From assembly GCF_001895025.1 (NCBI RefSeq), contig NZ_BCXI01000010.1, positions 186,001 to 250,000 on the forward strand: DNA of 64,000 nt. The letters run 5' to 3'. Position 1 is the stretch's first letter, and the number at the start of each line of letters is the position of its first letter. The notes below the pieces were generated by a model. That model did not search any database and was not told the origin of the DNA. It worked only from the letters and a program-made list of their open reading frames with translations. Shown one piece after another: positions 35,979-43,410 of the stretch. The DNA comes from Rhodococcus zopfii NBRC 100606 = JCM 9919 (GTDB lineage: Bacteria > Actinomycetota > Actinomycetes > Mycobacteriales > Mycobacteriaceae). A program made the translations under genes and the position numbers.

Positions 35979-35998
35979 CCCCGATCTCCCGGGGTTTT
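35979..35998 (+). terminator. Terminator-like hairpin after the pepD-moaB unit
   Basis: CCCCG and CGGGG around ATCTCC, followed by TTTT. The stem is only 5 bp (6 with a G-T pair), but the T-run is clear for this GC-rich genome. Confidence 0.5.
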
Positions 35999-36166
35999 CA
36001 ACCGCAGCGGGCACGGTGACGCGGCCCGTGTCGTGACCTAACCGTTATCATTCACCTATGCGAAACCTTGCACGAAAAGCCCGCACAGACTGACCGCAGG
36101 GCCCGTGAGGGTAGCCATTGCTGGACATTCGGTCACCGTCTAATCTCTGCACAGGTTCGATTGAGT

Positions 36167-36194
36167 AAAGACCCGGACGCTATTCCGGGTCTTT
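36167..36194. terminator. Strong bidirectional terminator-like hairpin
   Basis: AAAGACCCGG and CCGGGTCTTT form a perfect 10-bp stem around ACGCTATT. A and T runs flank both arms, so it could work on either strand. There is no annotated gene immediately upstream, which suggests an unannotated transcript or an attenuator in the porin leader. Confidence 0.65.
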
Positions 36195-36356
36195 AATCAC
36201 GAATCGGTAACACAGCTACCGTGCGGATGATGTGCGCATCGGCATCGACGGGGGATCTGCCTCGGCGGCGCTCGGTGTGACATGCCTCGCGGGCGACACG
36301 ACTACTTGTCGGACGCGGGTGCTGAACCCGGCACGCAGAGAATGGATGAGGCATTC

Positions 36357-37136
36357 ATGAAGATTCAGACGCGACGCGGCTTGAGAGCCGCCCGCAACGC
36401 CACGGTGGCCGCCGCTGCCGTGGCAGGTCTGGTCCTCGGATCGACGGGCTCGGCGAATGCCGAGGTCAACGATCAGAACCGGATCGTGTCCAATGGCGTC
36501 GAGATCGCTGTGTCTCAGGCGGACACCAACATCTGGGGCGTTCCGCCGATCGGCGGCAGCCCGCTGAGCCGCGAATGGTTCCACGACGGCCAAGCTGTCG
36601 TGAACGTGACCGGCGAGTCCGCAGAGGACTTCAGCGGCACGGTCCAGTTCGGCTACCAGGTTGCGTGGCCTGCAGCTGTCGACGGTTCGATCGGCTTCGA
36701 CTGGTCCAGCCCGGACCCGTCTTTCAAGGTCAAGAACTCGCAGGTCGACAAGTACAAGCCGGTCATGGACCGCAACGAGAAGTACGTCGAGGGTGGGGAC
36801 GAGCCCGAGTTCATTCAGCGCACGGATGAGAAGACAGGCGCCCCGCTGTTCGAGCTCGACGAGGAGGGTTCGGCCGTCAAGACGGACCAGACCCTGACCG
36901 TCAAGAGCATCCTTCCCCAGGCCGGCGTGGGTGTCGAGCTGACCCCGGCGCCTGGCATCGAGGAACTCGTCGTTGCCGAAGGCCCCATCGAGGGTGACTA
37001 CAAGGAGGTCCGGATCGCGGCGTCCCACGGTGCTGCCGCCGGCGTCATCGGCCCGGTGTCTCTGCGACCGTTCGTTCGCGTGCTTTCCGAGAACGGCGAC
37101 AGCGTCACCACCTACGGCAAGGTCTGGACCCTCTAG
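36357..37136 (+). CDS. MspA-family outer-membrane porin with extended stem insertion
   Basis: 259 residues: a Sec signal peptide (about 1-32, ending TGSANA) and an MspA-type porin. Family hallmarks are VNDQNRIVSNGVEIAV, FGYQVAWPAAVDGSIGF, and the C-terminal VSLRPFVRVLSENGDSVTTYGKVW. Compared with the porin downstream it has about 44 extra residues, rich in Lys, Asp and Glu (KYKPVMDRNEKYVEGGDEPE onward). They lie where MspA forms the membrane-spanning stem hairpin and its constriction. The pore could therefore be longer and more charged. GATGAGG five bases before ATG 36357 fixes the start. The two porin genes are 54 bp apart and likely cotranscribed. Confidence 0.92.
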   Translation: MKIQTRRGLRAARNATVAAAAVAGLVLGSTGSANAEVNDQNRIVSNGVEIAVSQADTNIWGVPPIGGSPLSREWFHDGQAVVNVTGESAEDFSGTVQFGYQVAWPAAVDGSIGFDWSSPDPSFKVKNSQVDKYKPVMDRNEKYVEGGDEPEFIQRTDEKTGAPLFELDEEGSAVKTDQTLTVKSILPQAGVGVELTPAPGIEELVVAEGPIEGDYKEVRIAASHGAAAGVIGPVSLRPFVRVLSENGDSVTTYGKVWTL

Positions 37137-37190
37137 TCCGGCATCAGCCACTCCCCGCAGTACATCCCCACCACGAAATACGGAGTAATC

Positions 37191-37838
37191 ATGGGAATCA
37201 AGTCGCGTGGCTTCAAGGCCGCTCGTAACGCCGCCGTGTCCGGTGCCGCCGTGCTCGGCCTCGTCCTGGGTGCCACCGGCACCGCGCAGGCCGCCGTCGA
37301 CGATCAGAACCGCATCGTCTCCGACGGCATCGAGGTCGTCGTGACGCAGGAAGACACCAACATCCACGGTGTTCCCGCGCTGGGTGGCAGCCCCTTCAAC
37401 CGTGAGTTCTTCCACAACGGTCGCGGCACCGTGAACCTGATCGGCGAGGACGCGGCCGACGCCGAGGGCACCGTGTTCCAGTTCGGCTACCAGTTCGCGT
37501 GGGCCGGCAGCATCGACGGCTCGATCGGCGTCTCCTACTCGACTCCGCAGCTCGAGGCCGAGGTTGGCGTGCCGATGCCGGTCCCGGAGGCCACGCTCAC
37601 CGTCACCGACATCCTCCCGCAGGGCCACGCCGAGCTCGAGCTGTCCCCGGCTCCGGGCATCGAGGAGCTCGTGGTCTCCGAGGTCGAGTTCGACGGCGAT
37701 TTCAACACCGCCCAGTTCTCCAACGTCCACGGCACCGCGTCCGGCGTCATCGGCTCCGTCCAGGTCCGTCCGTTCGTCCGCGCGATCACCGCGAACGGCG
37801 ACAACGTCACCACCTACGGCAAGCCCTGGACCGTCTGA
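37191..37838 (+). CDS. MspA-family outer-membrane porin
   Basis: 215 residues, a typical length for the family. Signal peptide MGIKSRGFKAARNAAVSGAA to TGTAQA (about 1-34), then VDDQNRIVSDGIEVVV, QFGYQFAWAGSIDGSIGV, a short stem hairpin region (STPQLEAEVGVPMPVPEATL) with acidic residues, and the conserved end VRPFVRAITANGDNVTTYGKPWTV. It should form the octameric channel for small hydrophilic solutes across the mycolate outer membrane. Very regular codon use suggests high expression. A strong terminator follows 27 bp after the stop. Confidence 0.95.
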   Translation: MGIKSRGFKAARNAAVSGAAVLGLVLGATGTAQAAVDDQNRIVSDGIEVVVTQEDTNIHGVPALGGSPFNREFFHNGRGTVNLIGEDAADAEGTVFQFGYQFAWAGSIDGSIGVSYSTPQLEAEVGVPMPVPEATLTVTDILPQGHAELELSPAPGIEELVVSEVEFDGDFNTAQFSNVHGTASGVIGSVQVRPFVRAITANGDNVTTYGKPWTV

Positions 37839-37864
37839 GACAGTCCGGCATCACGCCGAACAAA

Positions 37865-37903
37865 GGCTGGGCCCCTCGGAATTCCGAGGGGCCCAGCCCT
37901 TTT
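37865..37903 (+). terminator. Strong intrinsic terminator after the porin genes
   Basis: GGCTGGGCCCCTCGG and CCGAGGGGCCCAGCC form a perfect 15-bp stem around AATT, followed by CTTTT; AAA precedes the left arm, so it may also stop the mscL transcript coming from the other side. Confidence 0.9.
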
Positions 37904-37931
37904 CGCGCTCGTCCTACGGCACGCGGGAGGT

Positions 37932-38354
37932 CTACGGCTTCGGGACGTCCTTCGCGTGCGCGCCGGCCTGACCGGCCTGCACCTCGAGGATGTCGCGGAT
38001 CTGGATGAGAAGATCCTCCGCGCTGGCCTTCTCGTCGGACTTCTCCGTCGCGAACCGCTTCTTCGCGGCGTTGGCCGGAACGATCAGCACGAAGTACACG
38101 ACCGCCGCGATGATGGCGAAGTTGATGGCCGCCGAGACGACCGCGCCGATGTTGACGAACGTGGCGGGGTTGTCCGCGAGGATCTGGAAGCCCCAGCCCA
38201 TATCGTCGTCGCCGCCGAGCGCGGCGATCAGCGGGTTGATGATGTATTCGGTGAAGGCCGTCACGATGGCGACGAACGCGGTGCCGACGACCACCGCGAC
38301 GGCGAGGTCGAGAACATTGCCTCTCAGCAGGAAATCCTTGAAGCCCTTCAGCAT
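37932..38354 (-). CDS. mscL: Large-conductance mechanosensitive channel MscL (copy 1)
   Basis: 140 residues, MLKGFKDFLLRGNVLDLAVAVVVGTAF start with the amphipathic N-terminal helix, TM1 (AVAVVVGTAFVAIVTAF), a periplasmic loop (GGDDDMGWGFQILADNPAT), TM2 (NFAIIAAVVYFVLIVPA) and a charged C-terminal bundle (EDLLIQIRDIL). Opens under membrane tension to release solutes. This copy is in the syntenic position of Rv0985c. A second, distinct mscL lies at 48914. Confidence 0.96.
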   Translation of the reverse strand: MLKGFKDFLLRGNVLDLAVAVVVGTAFVAIVTAFTEYIINPLIAALGGDDDMGWGFQILADNPATFVNIGAVVSAAINFAIIAAVVYFVLIVPANAAKKRFATEKSDEKASAEDLLIQIRDILEVQAGQAGAHAKDVPKP

Positions 38355-38425
38355 GGTCCGCTCTCCTCGGGTATGTGGTGTCGGTCACATGTACACGGGT
38401 CCGAGGGAACCATAAACCAACTGCC

Positions 38426-38515
38426 CGGTTCGCACAGCTCAGTGCGATCGGTTCGCGCAGCTCAGTGCGATCGGTTCGCGCAGCTCAGTGCATCGGTTCG
38501 CACAGCTCAGTGCAA
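38426..38515. repeat. Four tandem copies of a 22-23 bp repeat
   Basis: Unit CGGTTCGCRCAGCTCAGTGC plus GAT at 38426, 38449, 38472 (22 bp, one base missing) and 38494 (diverged end). The last copy overlaps the final codons and stop of the SAF/CpaB-like gene, so the array seems to have grown outward from that 3' end. It lies between divergent mscL and convergent SAF gene ends. Confidence 0.92.
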
Positions 38516-39229
38516 CGTCACGGTGAGCGCGCTGACCAGCGACGCCGCCGCGACCGCCGTCGCCTGCTCCGGCGCCAACGCCAGCAGAACCACACGTTCA
38601 CGCTGGTCACGGGCTCTCTCCGCGGTGTGGGCGAGGACGACGGTCGCGCCCGTCGCCAACACCTGCGCGCTGGGGGAGAGATCTTCGGACCCGGGCGCGA
38701 CCGTGAGGACGTCGACGAGATCGCCCTCGCGCAGCAGATCGCCGACACCCGCGTCGGCCAGCCGGATCGGCACCACACGCGCATCCGGATTCCCGGTCGC
38801 CGCACCCGCCAGGCGCGGGCCGAGCATCCGCACCGAGACGAGCGTTTCGCCGGCGGGGACAGGTCCGGACAGCGTGTGGCCGACGGCGTCGGAGAGAGCG
38901 GTGAGAGCGCCGGACGGCACCGATGCCGATTCGCGGTCGACGAGTTCGACATCGTCGAGCGTGAGAGTGTGCCCGGGACTCAGATCGCGGACGGCGACGA
39001 CGGCGGGGGACCGGCCGCTCGACGGCCCGTCCCGCAGTGCCGCGACGACGGCGACGAGCGTCAGCAGTGCGGCGACGCCGCGCCGGGCCGCGACCGTGCG
39101 CGCCCAGCCCGGCCGCAACAGCGTGCTCGCGCGATCGCCGAGGGTGGGCCGCAGGGAGGTCGTTGCGCGAGGCGCACCGGGAGGGCGGAGCCGCGAGCGG
39201 GGCGGAAACGGAAAAAGACCGGCAGGCAT
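38507..39229 (-). CDS. SAF-domain (CpaB/RcpC-like) protein
   Basis: 240 residues. A basic N-terminus, one membrane helix (RGVAALLTLVAVVAAL, about 50-65), then an extracytoplasmic SAF domain: VAVRDLSPGHTLTLDDVELVD, PAGETLVSVRML. This architecture matches the Flp-pilus assembly component CpaB, but no other pilus genes are nearby, and homologues sit alone at this position in mycobacteria. A role in envelope assembly is inferred only. No cysteine. Stop lies inside the last copy of a tandem repeat. Confidence 0.8.
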   Translation of the reverse strand: MPAGLFPFPPRSRLRPPGAPRATTSLRPTLGDRASTLLRPGWARTVAARRGVAALLTLVAVVAALRDGPSSGRSPAVVAVRDLSPGHTLTLDDVELVDRESASVPSGALTALSDAVGHTLSGPVPAGETLVSVRMLGPRLAGAATGNPDARVVPIRLADAGVGDLLREGDLVDVLTVAPGSEDLSPSAQVLATGATVVLAHTAERARDQRERVVLLALAPEQATAVAAASLVSALTVTLH

Positions 39230-39326
39230 TGCCGAACCCTACGAGTTCGGCCGTGCCTGCCGGCCTCGTGAAGCGTGTATTACGGGCGGGCTGTGGACGA
39301 ACGGTCCGCCTGTGGACAACTCGCGA

Positions 39327-39602
39327 TCAGCTCGCGGCAGCCGCCGGGGCCGCGGTGCTCTTCGACGTCGACGAGCTGCTGCTCGAGGAGTCGGACTTCG
39401 CCGGCTCGCTCGCGGTGCTGCTGCCGCCACGCGAATCGGTGCGGTAGAAACCACTGCCCTTGAAGACGACTCCGACGGAGTTGAACAGCTTGCGCAGCTT
39501 GCCGGTGCACTCGGGGCACTCGGTGAGAGAGTCGTCGCTGAACGACTGCACGATGTCGAAGCGGTTGTCGCAAGCCGTGCAGGCATATGAATAGGTGGGC
39601 AC
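39327..39602 (-). CDS. FmdB-family zinc ribbon protein (Ruc-like)
   Basis: 91 residues from a GTG (VPTYSYACTACDNRFD). A zinc ribbon with two CxxC pairs (CTAC and CPEC) occupies residues 1-45, ending VFKGSGFYRTDSRGG; the rest is a disordered Ser/Ala tail. The M. tuberculosis relative Rv0991c (Ruc) is described as a redox-regulated chaperone whose tail becomes active when the cysteines oxidise. Layout here is the same, so that role is the best inference. It lies 82 bp after the 5-FCL gene on the same strand. Confidence 0.88.
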   Translation of the reverse strand: MPTYSYACTACDNRFDIVQSFSDDSLTECPECTGKLRKLFNSVGVVFKGSGFYRTDSRGGSSTASEPAKSDSSSSSSSTSKSTAAPAAAAS

Positions 39603-39684
39603 CGGTGAATCCTCCGCGCGTTTGAAAGTAAATCGCAGCTTTAGCACTCTACAGCCGACAGTGCCAACGGCGCCAGTGTGAGAT

Positions 39685-40260
39685 CTATTCCGCCAGGGCG
39701 GTCAGCCCGCCGCCCGGGGTCAGGGCGTGCGTCATCCGGATGTCGTGCGGATCCTCGGGCAGTTCGTCGACCAGCTCCTCGTCGCGCACGACCGCGATCA
39801 GCCGGGCCGCCGGATCGGCCAGGTGCAGCGTCCGGTCGTAGAACCCGGCGCCGCGGCCCAGCCGGACACCGCGCCGGTCGACGGCCAGCGCCGGCACCAG
39901 CACCACCGACGCCTGCAGCACGGTCTCCGGTGCCAGCACCGGGCCGCGGGGTTCACGCAGCCCGAAATCCGCTGTGACGAGATCGTCCTCGCCGGTGTAC
40001 TCGGCCCACTCGAGCGCACTGTCCGTGCTGGTCAGCGGCACCAGCACGCGGTTCCCCTCATCCCGCAGGGCATCGAGCAGCGTCAGCGACCCCGGTTCCG
40101 AACCCACCGGAACGTACGCGCAGACCGTCGTCCCGGACGCGGCGAGGACGCGGGCCGATGCGGTCAGCGCATCGTTCTCGACGCGGCGCTGCGCGTCGCT
40201 GCGACTGCGCCGGGCGGCGAGGATCGATGTCCGCCAGACGGCCTTGGATCGTGCCTGCAC
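39685..40260 (-). CDS. 5-formyltetrahydrofolate cyclo-ligase
   Basis: Converts 5-formyl-THF to 5,10-methenyl-THF with ATP. About 191 residues. Signatures: the N-terminal basic ARRSRSDAQR, VCAYVPVGSEPGSLTLLDAL, and the ATP and folate-site block VPALAVDRRGVRLGRGAGFYDRTL. GTG 40260 is chosen as AAGG lies eight bases upstream; GTG 40269 is three codons further. Divergent from galU, 61 bp between starts. Matches Rv0992c in position. Confidence 0.93.
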   Translation of the reverse strand: MQARSKAVWRTSILAARRSRSDAQRRVENDALTASARVLAASGTTVCAYVPVGSEPGSLTLLDALRDEGNRVLVPLTSTDSALEWAEYTGEDDLVTADFGLREPRGPVLAPETVLQASVVLVPALAVDRRGVRLGRGAGFYDRTLHLADPAARLIAVVRDEELVDELPEDPHDIRMTHALTPGGGLTALAE

Positions 40261-40321
40261 ACCGGCCACCTTAAGATCGTGAGGGGCTACCGCGCGGTAG
40301 CGAACGTTAGGGTGGGAGTCT

Positions 40322-41233
40322 ATGACGAACAAAACGACCGACGGCGTCCGACATTTCCGGACGGCAGTCGTCCCTGCGGCAGGGATGGGCACGCGGTTTC
40401 TTCCGGCGACCAAGACCGTGCCGAAGGAACTGCTCCCGGTCGTGGACACCCCCGGCATCGAACTCGTGGCCGGTGAAGCCGCCGAATCCGGTGCCGAACG
40501 ACTGCTGATCGTCACGTCACCCGGCAAGGACGGGGTGGTCGCACACTTCGTCGAGGATCTCGTGCTCGAATCCAAGCTCGAGGAAAAGGGCAAGTACGAG
40601 CTGCTCGCCAAGGTCCGCAAGTCGTCCGGGCTGCTCGAGGTGCAGTCCGTCATCCAGGAACAACCGCTCGGACTCGGCCACGCGGTCGCGTGCGCGGAAG
40701 CGGCGCTCGATCCCGACGAGGACGCGATCGCGGTGCTGCTGCCCGACGACCTCGTGCTGCCCGTCGGGGTCCTCGAGACCATGCAGCGCGTACGCGCCAA
40801 GCGCGGCGGCTCGGTGCTGTGCGCGATCGACGTGCCCAAGGATCAGGTCAGCGCGTACGGAGTGTTCGAGGTCGAGACCGTGCCCGACGCCACCAACCCC
40901 GACGTCCTCAAGGTCCTCGGCATGGTCGAGAAACCGGCCGTGGAGGAGGCTCCGTCGACGTTCGCCGCCGCAGGCCGCTACCTGCTCGATCGTGCGGTCT
41001 TCGACGCCCTGCGCCGCATCACCCCCGGCGCCGGCGGCGAACTCCAGCTGACCGACGCCATCGCCCTGCTCATCAAGGACGGTCACCCCGTCCACGTCGT
41101 CGTGCATCGCGGTACTCGACACGACCTCGGAAATCCCGGGGGCTACCTGCGCGCTGCGGTTGACTCTGCGTTGAACACCGAGGAATACGGTCCGTCTTTG
41201 CGTCAGTGGCTCACTGAGCGCCTCGAACGCTGA
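40322..41233 (+). CDS. galU: UTP-glucose-1-phosphate uridylyltransferase
   Basis: 303 residues; makes UDP-glucose for cell-wall polysaccharides and trehalose. Nucleotide motif VVPAAGMGTRFLPATKTVPKE, Lys-containing VVDTPGIELV, LGLGHAVACAE, and the DDLVLP and GAGGELQLTDAI segments are intact. TAGGGT lies 8 nt before the ATG, close to a leaderless layout, but GGGAG in between could act as an RBS. Followed by glp, 36 bp downstream, on the same strand. Confidence 0.96.
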   Translation: MTNKTTDGVRHFRTAVVPAAGMGTRFLPATKTVPKELLPVVDTPGIELVAGEAAESGAERLLIVTSPGKDGVVAHFVEDLVLESKLEEKGKYELLAKVRKSSGLLEVQSVIQEQPLGLGHAVACAEAALDPDEDAIAVLLPDDLVLPVGVLETMQRVRAKRGGSVLCAIDVPKDQVSAYGVFEVETVPDATNPDVLKVLGMVEKPAVEEAPSTFAAAGRYLLDRAVFDALRRITPGAGGELQLTDAIALLIKDGHPVHVVVHRGTRHDLGNPGGYLRAAVDSALNTEEYGPSLRQWLTERLER

Positions 41234-41269
41234 CGGTCGTCGGGTCGCGGCTGGAGGACGAGAAACGGT

Positions 41270-42529
41270 ATGCGGTCGGTTGAGGAACAGCAGGCACGGG
41301 TCACGGCGGCAGCCGTCGCACCCCGGCCGGTTCGGGTGGCGATCTCCGAGGCACAGGGTCTGCTCTGCGCCGAGGAAGTGGTCACCGAACGGCCTCTGCC
41401 GGGATTCGACCAGGCCGCGATCGACGGATACGCGGTGCGCAGCGTCGATGTGCAGGACGCAGGCGCCGCCGGCACCGTCGAGGACGGCGAACCCGCCGAG
41501 CTGAGCCTGCCCGTCGTCGGGGAGGTCCGCGCCGGCTCACGCCAGCCGATCCGGCTGCAACCGCGGCAGGCGGTGCGTGTCGATACCGGCGCACCCCTGC
41601 CCACCCTCGCCGACGCGGTGCTCCCACTGGATTGCACCGACGGCGGCACCGCCCGCATCAAGGTCCACAAGGCCGTCCGCAGCGGCGACTATGTGCGCCG
41701 CGCGGGCGACGACGTGCAGCCCGGCGACGTCGCGGTCCGTGCCGGGACCATCATCGGAGCCGCGCAGGTCGGTCTGCTCGCCGCCGTCGGACGCGACAAG
41801 GTGCTCGTGCACCCGCGGCCGCGACTGTCGGTGATCTCCGTCGGCGGCGAACTCGTCGACGTCGACCGGACCCCCGGACCGGGGCAGGTGTACGACGTGA
41901 ACTCGTACGCGCTGGCCGCGGCCGCGCGCGACGCCGGCGCCGACGTCAACCGGGTCGGTATCGCCGGCACCGACCCGAAGACGCTGCGGGAGGTCGTCGA
42001 GGGACAGCTGATCCGGTCGGAGATCGTCGTCATCGCCGGGGCGGTCGGCGGCGGCGCACTCGAGGACGTGCGGGAAGCGCTGTCGGATCTCGGCGTCCTC
42101 GAAGTGGACCGTGTCGCGATGCACCCCGGGTCCGTGCAGGGCTTCGGTCAGCTCGGCCGCGACGAGGTGCCCACGTTCCTGCTGCCCGCCAACCCGGTCG
42201 GTGCGCTGGTCGTGTTCGAGGTGATGGTGCGGCCGCTGATCCGCATCGCGCTCGGCCGGCGGCACCCGATGCGGCGGGTCGTCGAGGCACGGACGGTTGC
42301 GCCGATCACCTCCATCCCCGGACGTAAGGGTTTCCTGCGCGGCCAGCTGATGCGCGACGAGGCGTCCGGCGACTATCTCGTGCAGGCGCTCGGTGGGGCG
42401 GCGGGCGCGTCGTCGCACCTGCTCGCGACGCTCGCCGAGGCGAACTGCCTGGTGCTGATCGATCCCGACGTCTCGGAGGTTCGCACCGGCGACCCGGTCG
42501 ACGTGGCCTTCCTCGGGCAGCGCGGTTGA
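41270..42529 (+). CDS. glp: Gephyrin-like molybdotransferase Glp (MoeA family)
   Basis: 419 residues with the MoeA domain set: N-terminal domains (LPGFDQAAIDGYAVRS; VDTGAPLPTLADAVLPLD), a MoCF domain (VISVGGELVDVDRTP) and the C-terminal domain. Catalytic signatures are weakened: the usual TGGxSxGxxD is AGAVGGGALED, and the GKP/LPGNP region reads FLLPANPVGAL. In Corynebacterium such a protein (Glp) binds FtsZ and its membrane receptor GlpR; glpR is found two genes downstream here, favouring the division role. Classic molybdenum insertion (moeA1, Rv0994) remains possible. Confidence 0.85.
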   Translation: MRSVEEQQARVTAAAVAPRPVRVAISEAQGLLCAEEVVTERPLPGFDQAAIDGYAVRSVDVQDAGAAGTVEDGEPAELSLPVVGEVRAGSRQPIRLQPRQAVRVDTGAPLPTLADAVLPLDCTDGGTARIKVHKAVRSGDYVRRAGDDVQPGDVAVRAGTIIGAAQVGLLAAVGRDKVLVHPRPRLSVISVGGELVDVDRTPGPGQVYDVNSYALAAAARDAGADVNRVGIAGTDPKTLREVVEGQLIRSEIVVIAGAVGGGALEDVREALSDLGVLEVDRVAMHPGSVQGFGQLGRDEVPTFLLPANPVGALVVFEVMVRPLIRIALGRRHPMRRVVEARTVAPITSIPGRKGFLRGQLMRDEASGDYLVQALGGAAGASSHLLATLAEANCLVLIDPDVSEVRTGDPVDVAFLGQRG

Positions 42530-43164
42530 TCGGGGTTCATCCGGGCTGGCCGGCGGATCTGGGTCCGCTGCGGGTGCGCGGCGGGGTGGTGACGGTGCGG
42601 CCCGTGCGGTTGCGCGACGCCGCCGCGTGGAGCCGGCTGCGGACCGCCGAGCGCAGCCATCTCGAACCATGGGAGCCGACCGGCGACGCGCCGTGGGATG
42701 CGCGGCACCACATCTCGGTGTGGCCCGGTATGTACCGGAGCCTGCGCGCCGAGGCCCGTAGAGGACACATGCTGCCGATGGCGATCGAGCTCGACGGGCA
42801 GTTCTGCGGGCAGCTCACCGTCGGCAACATCATCCGCGGCGCACTGCGGTCCGCGTGGATCGGCTACTGGGTCAGCAAGGACGTCAACGGGATGGGGGTC
42901 GCGACCGCGGCGGTCGCGCTGGGACTCGACCACTGCTTCGGTCCGGTGGGGTTGCACCGCGTGGAGGCGACCGTGCGGCCGGAGAACGCGGCGAGCCGCG
43001 CGGTGCTCAGCAACGTGGGGTTCCGGGAGGAAGGACTGCTGCGCCGCTACCTCGACGTATACGGCTCGTTCCGCGACCATCTGCTGGTCGCGATGACCGT
43101 CGAGGAAGTGCCCGGTTCGGTGTCCGATCGGCTCGTTCGGAGCGGTCGCGCCAGCTGGGCGTGA
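42526..43164 (+). CDS. rimJ: GNAT acetyltransferase, RimJ/RimL type
   Basis: 212 residues from a TTG overlapping the glp stop (TTGA). GNAT fold with VRPVRLRDAAAWSRLR, the acetyl-CoA loop DVNGMGVATAA (Q/RxxGxG/A-like) and HRVEATVRPENAASRAVLSNVGFREEG, the RimJ/RimL signature. N-terminal acetylation of a ribosomal protein is the family role; substrate here not certain. Tightly coupled to glp, as Rv0994-Rv0995. Confidence 0.9.
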   Translation: MIGVHPGWPADLGPLRVRGGVVTVRPVRLRDAAAWSRLRTAERSHLEPWEPTGDAPWDARHHISVWPGMYRSLRAEARRGHMLPMAIELDGQFCGQLTVGNIIRGALRSAWIGYWVSKDVNGMGVATAAVALGLDHCFGPVGLHRVEATVRPENAASRAVLSNVGFREEGLLRRYLDVYGSFRDHLLVAMTVEEVPGSVSDRLVRSGRASWA

Positions 43165-43410
43165 AAAAACGGATCACTATAACCAGATGTAACGCACATT
43201 ACGGTCATACCGCGTAGTAATACGCATGCAGACATATATTCCTGTGACTAGAGTGAAGAAAGTGTCACATGATTCGTGGTGACTCGTGTTGCAGTTGTTG
43301 TCGCATGAGTCCGGCGTTTCTGTCGGGGTGACCGAGCGGATGCCATTAGCCTGACATGGTCAGTGGCGTCGACAGGCTGGTAGGCGACAACTGGGAGGAG
43401 GGCCGCCGGT
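43165..43410. other. Non-coding, AT-richer region before glpR
   Basis: 246 bp without a gene, unusually AT-rich from 43165 to 43265 for this genome. It holds an inverted pair TGTGAC (about 43241) / GTCACA (about 43263) of unknown meaning. GGGAGGAG precedes the glpR start. Probably the glpR promoter. Confidence 0.5.

Larger units (their letters stand above)
35779..36356. other. 578-bp non-coding stretch before the porin genes
   Basis: No convincing protein gene. It contains relatively AT-rich segments around 35855-35875 and 36045-36065 and two terminator-like hairpins (35979-35998 and 36167-36194). The last 160 bp lead into the first porin. The interval could hold a small RNA ending at the second hairpin or a long porin leader. 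Confidence 0.6.

Noticed and set aside
38426-38515. CRISPR array
   Set aside because: Repeats are directly abutting and no spacers or cas genes occur in the window.
38507-39229. Flp pilus locus
   Set aside because: Only the CpaB-like SAF protein is present; no CpaA, CpaC, TadA or pilin genes are seen.
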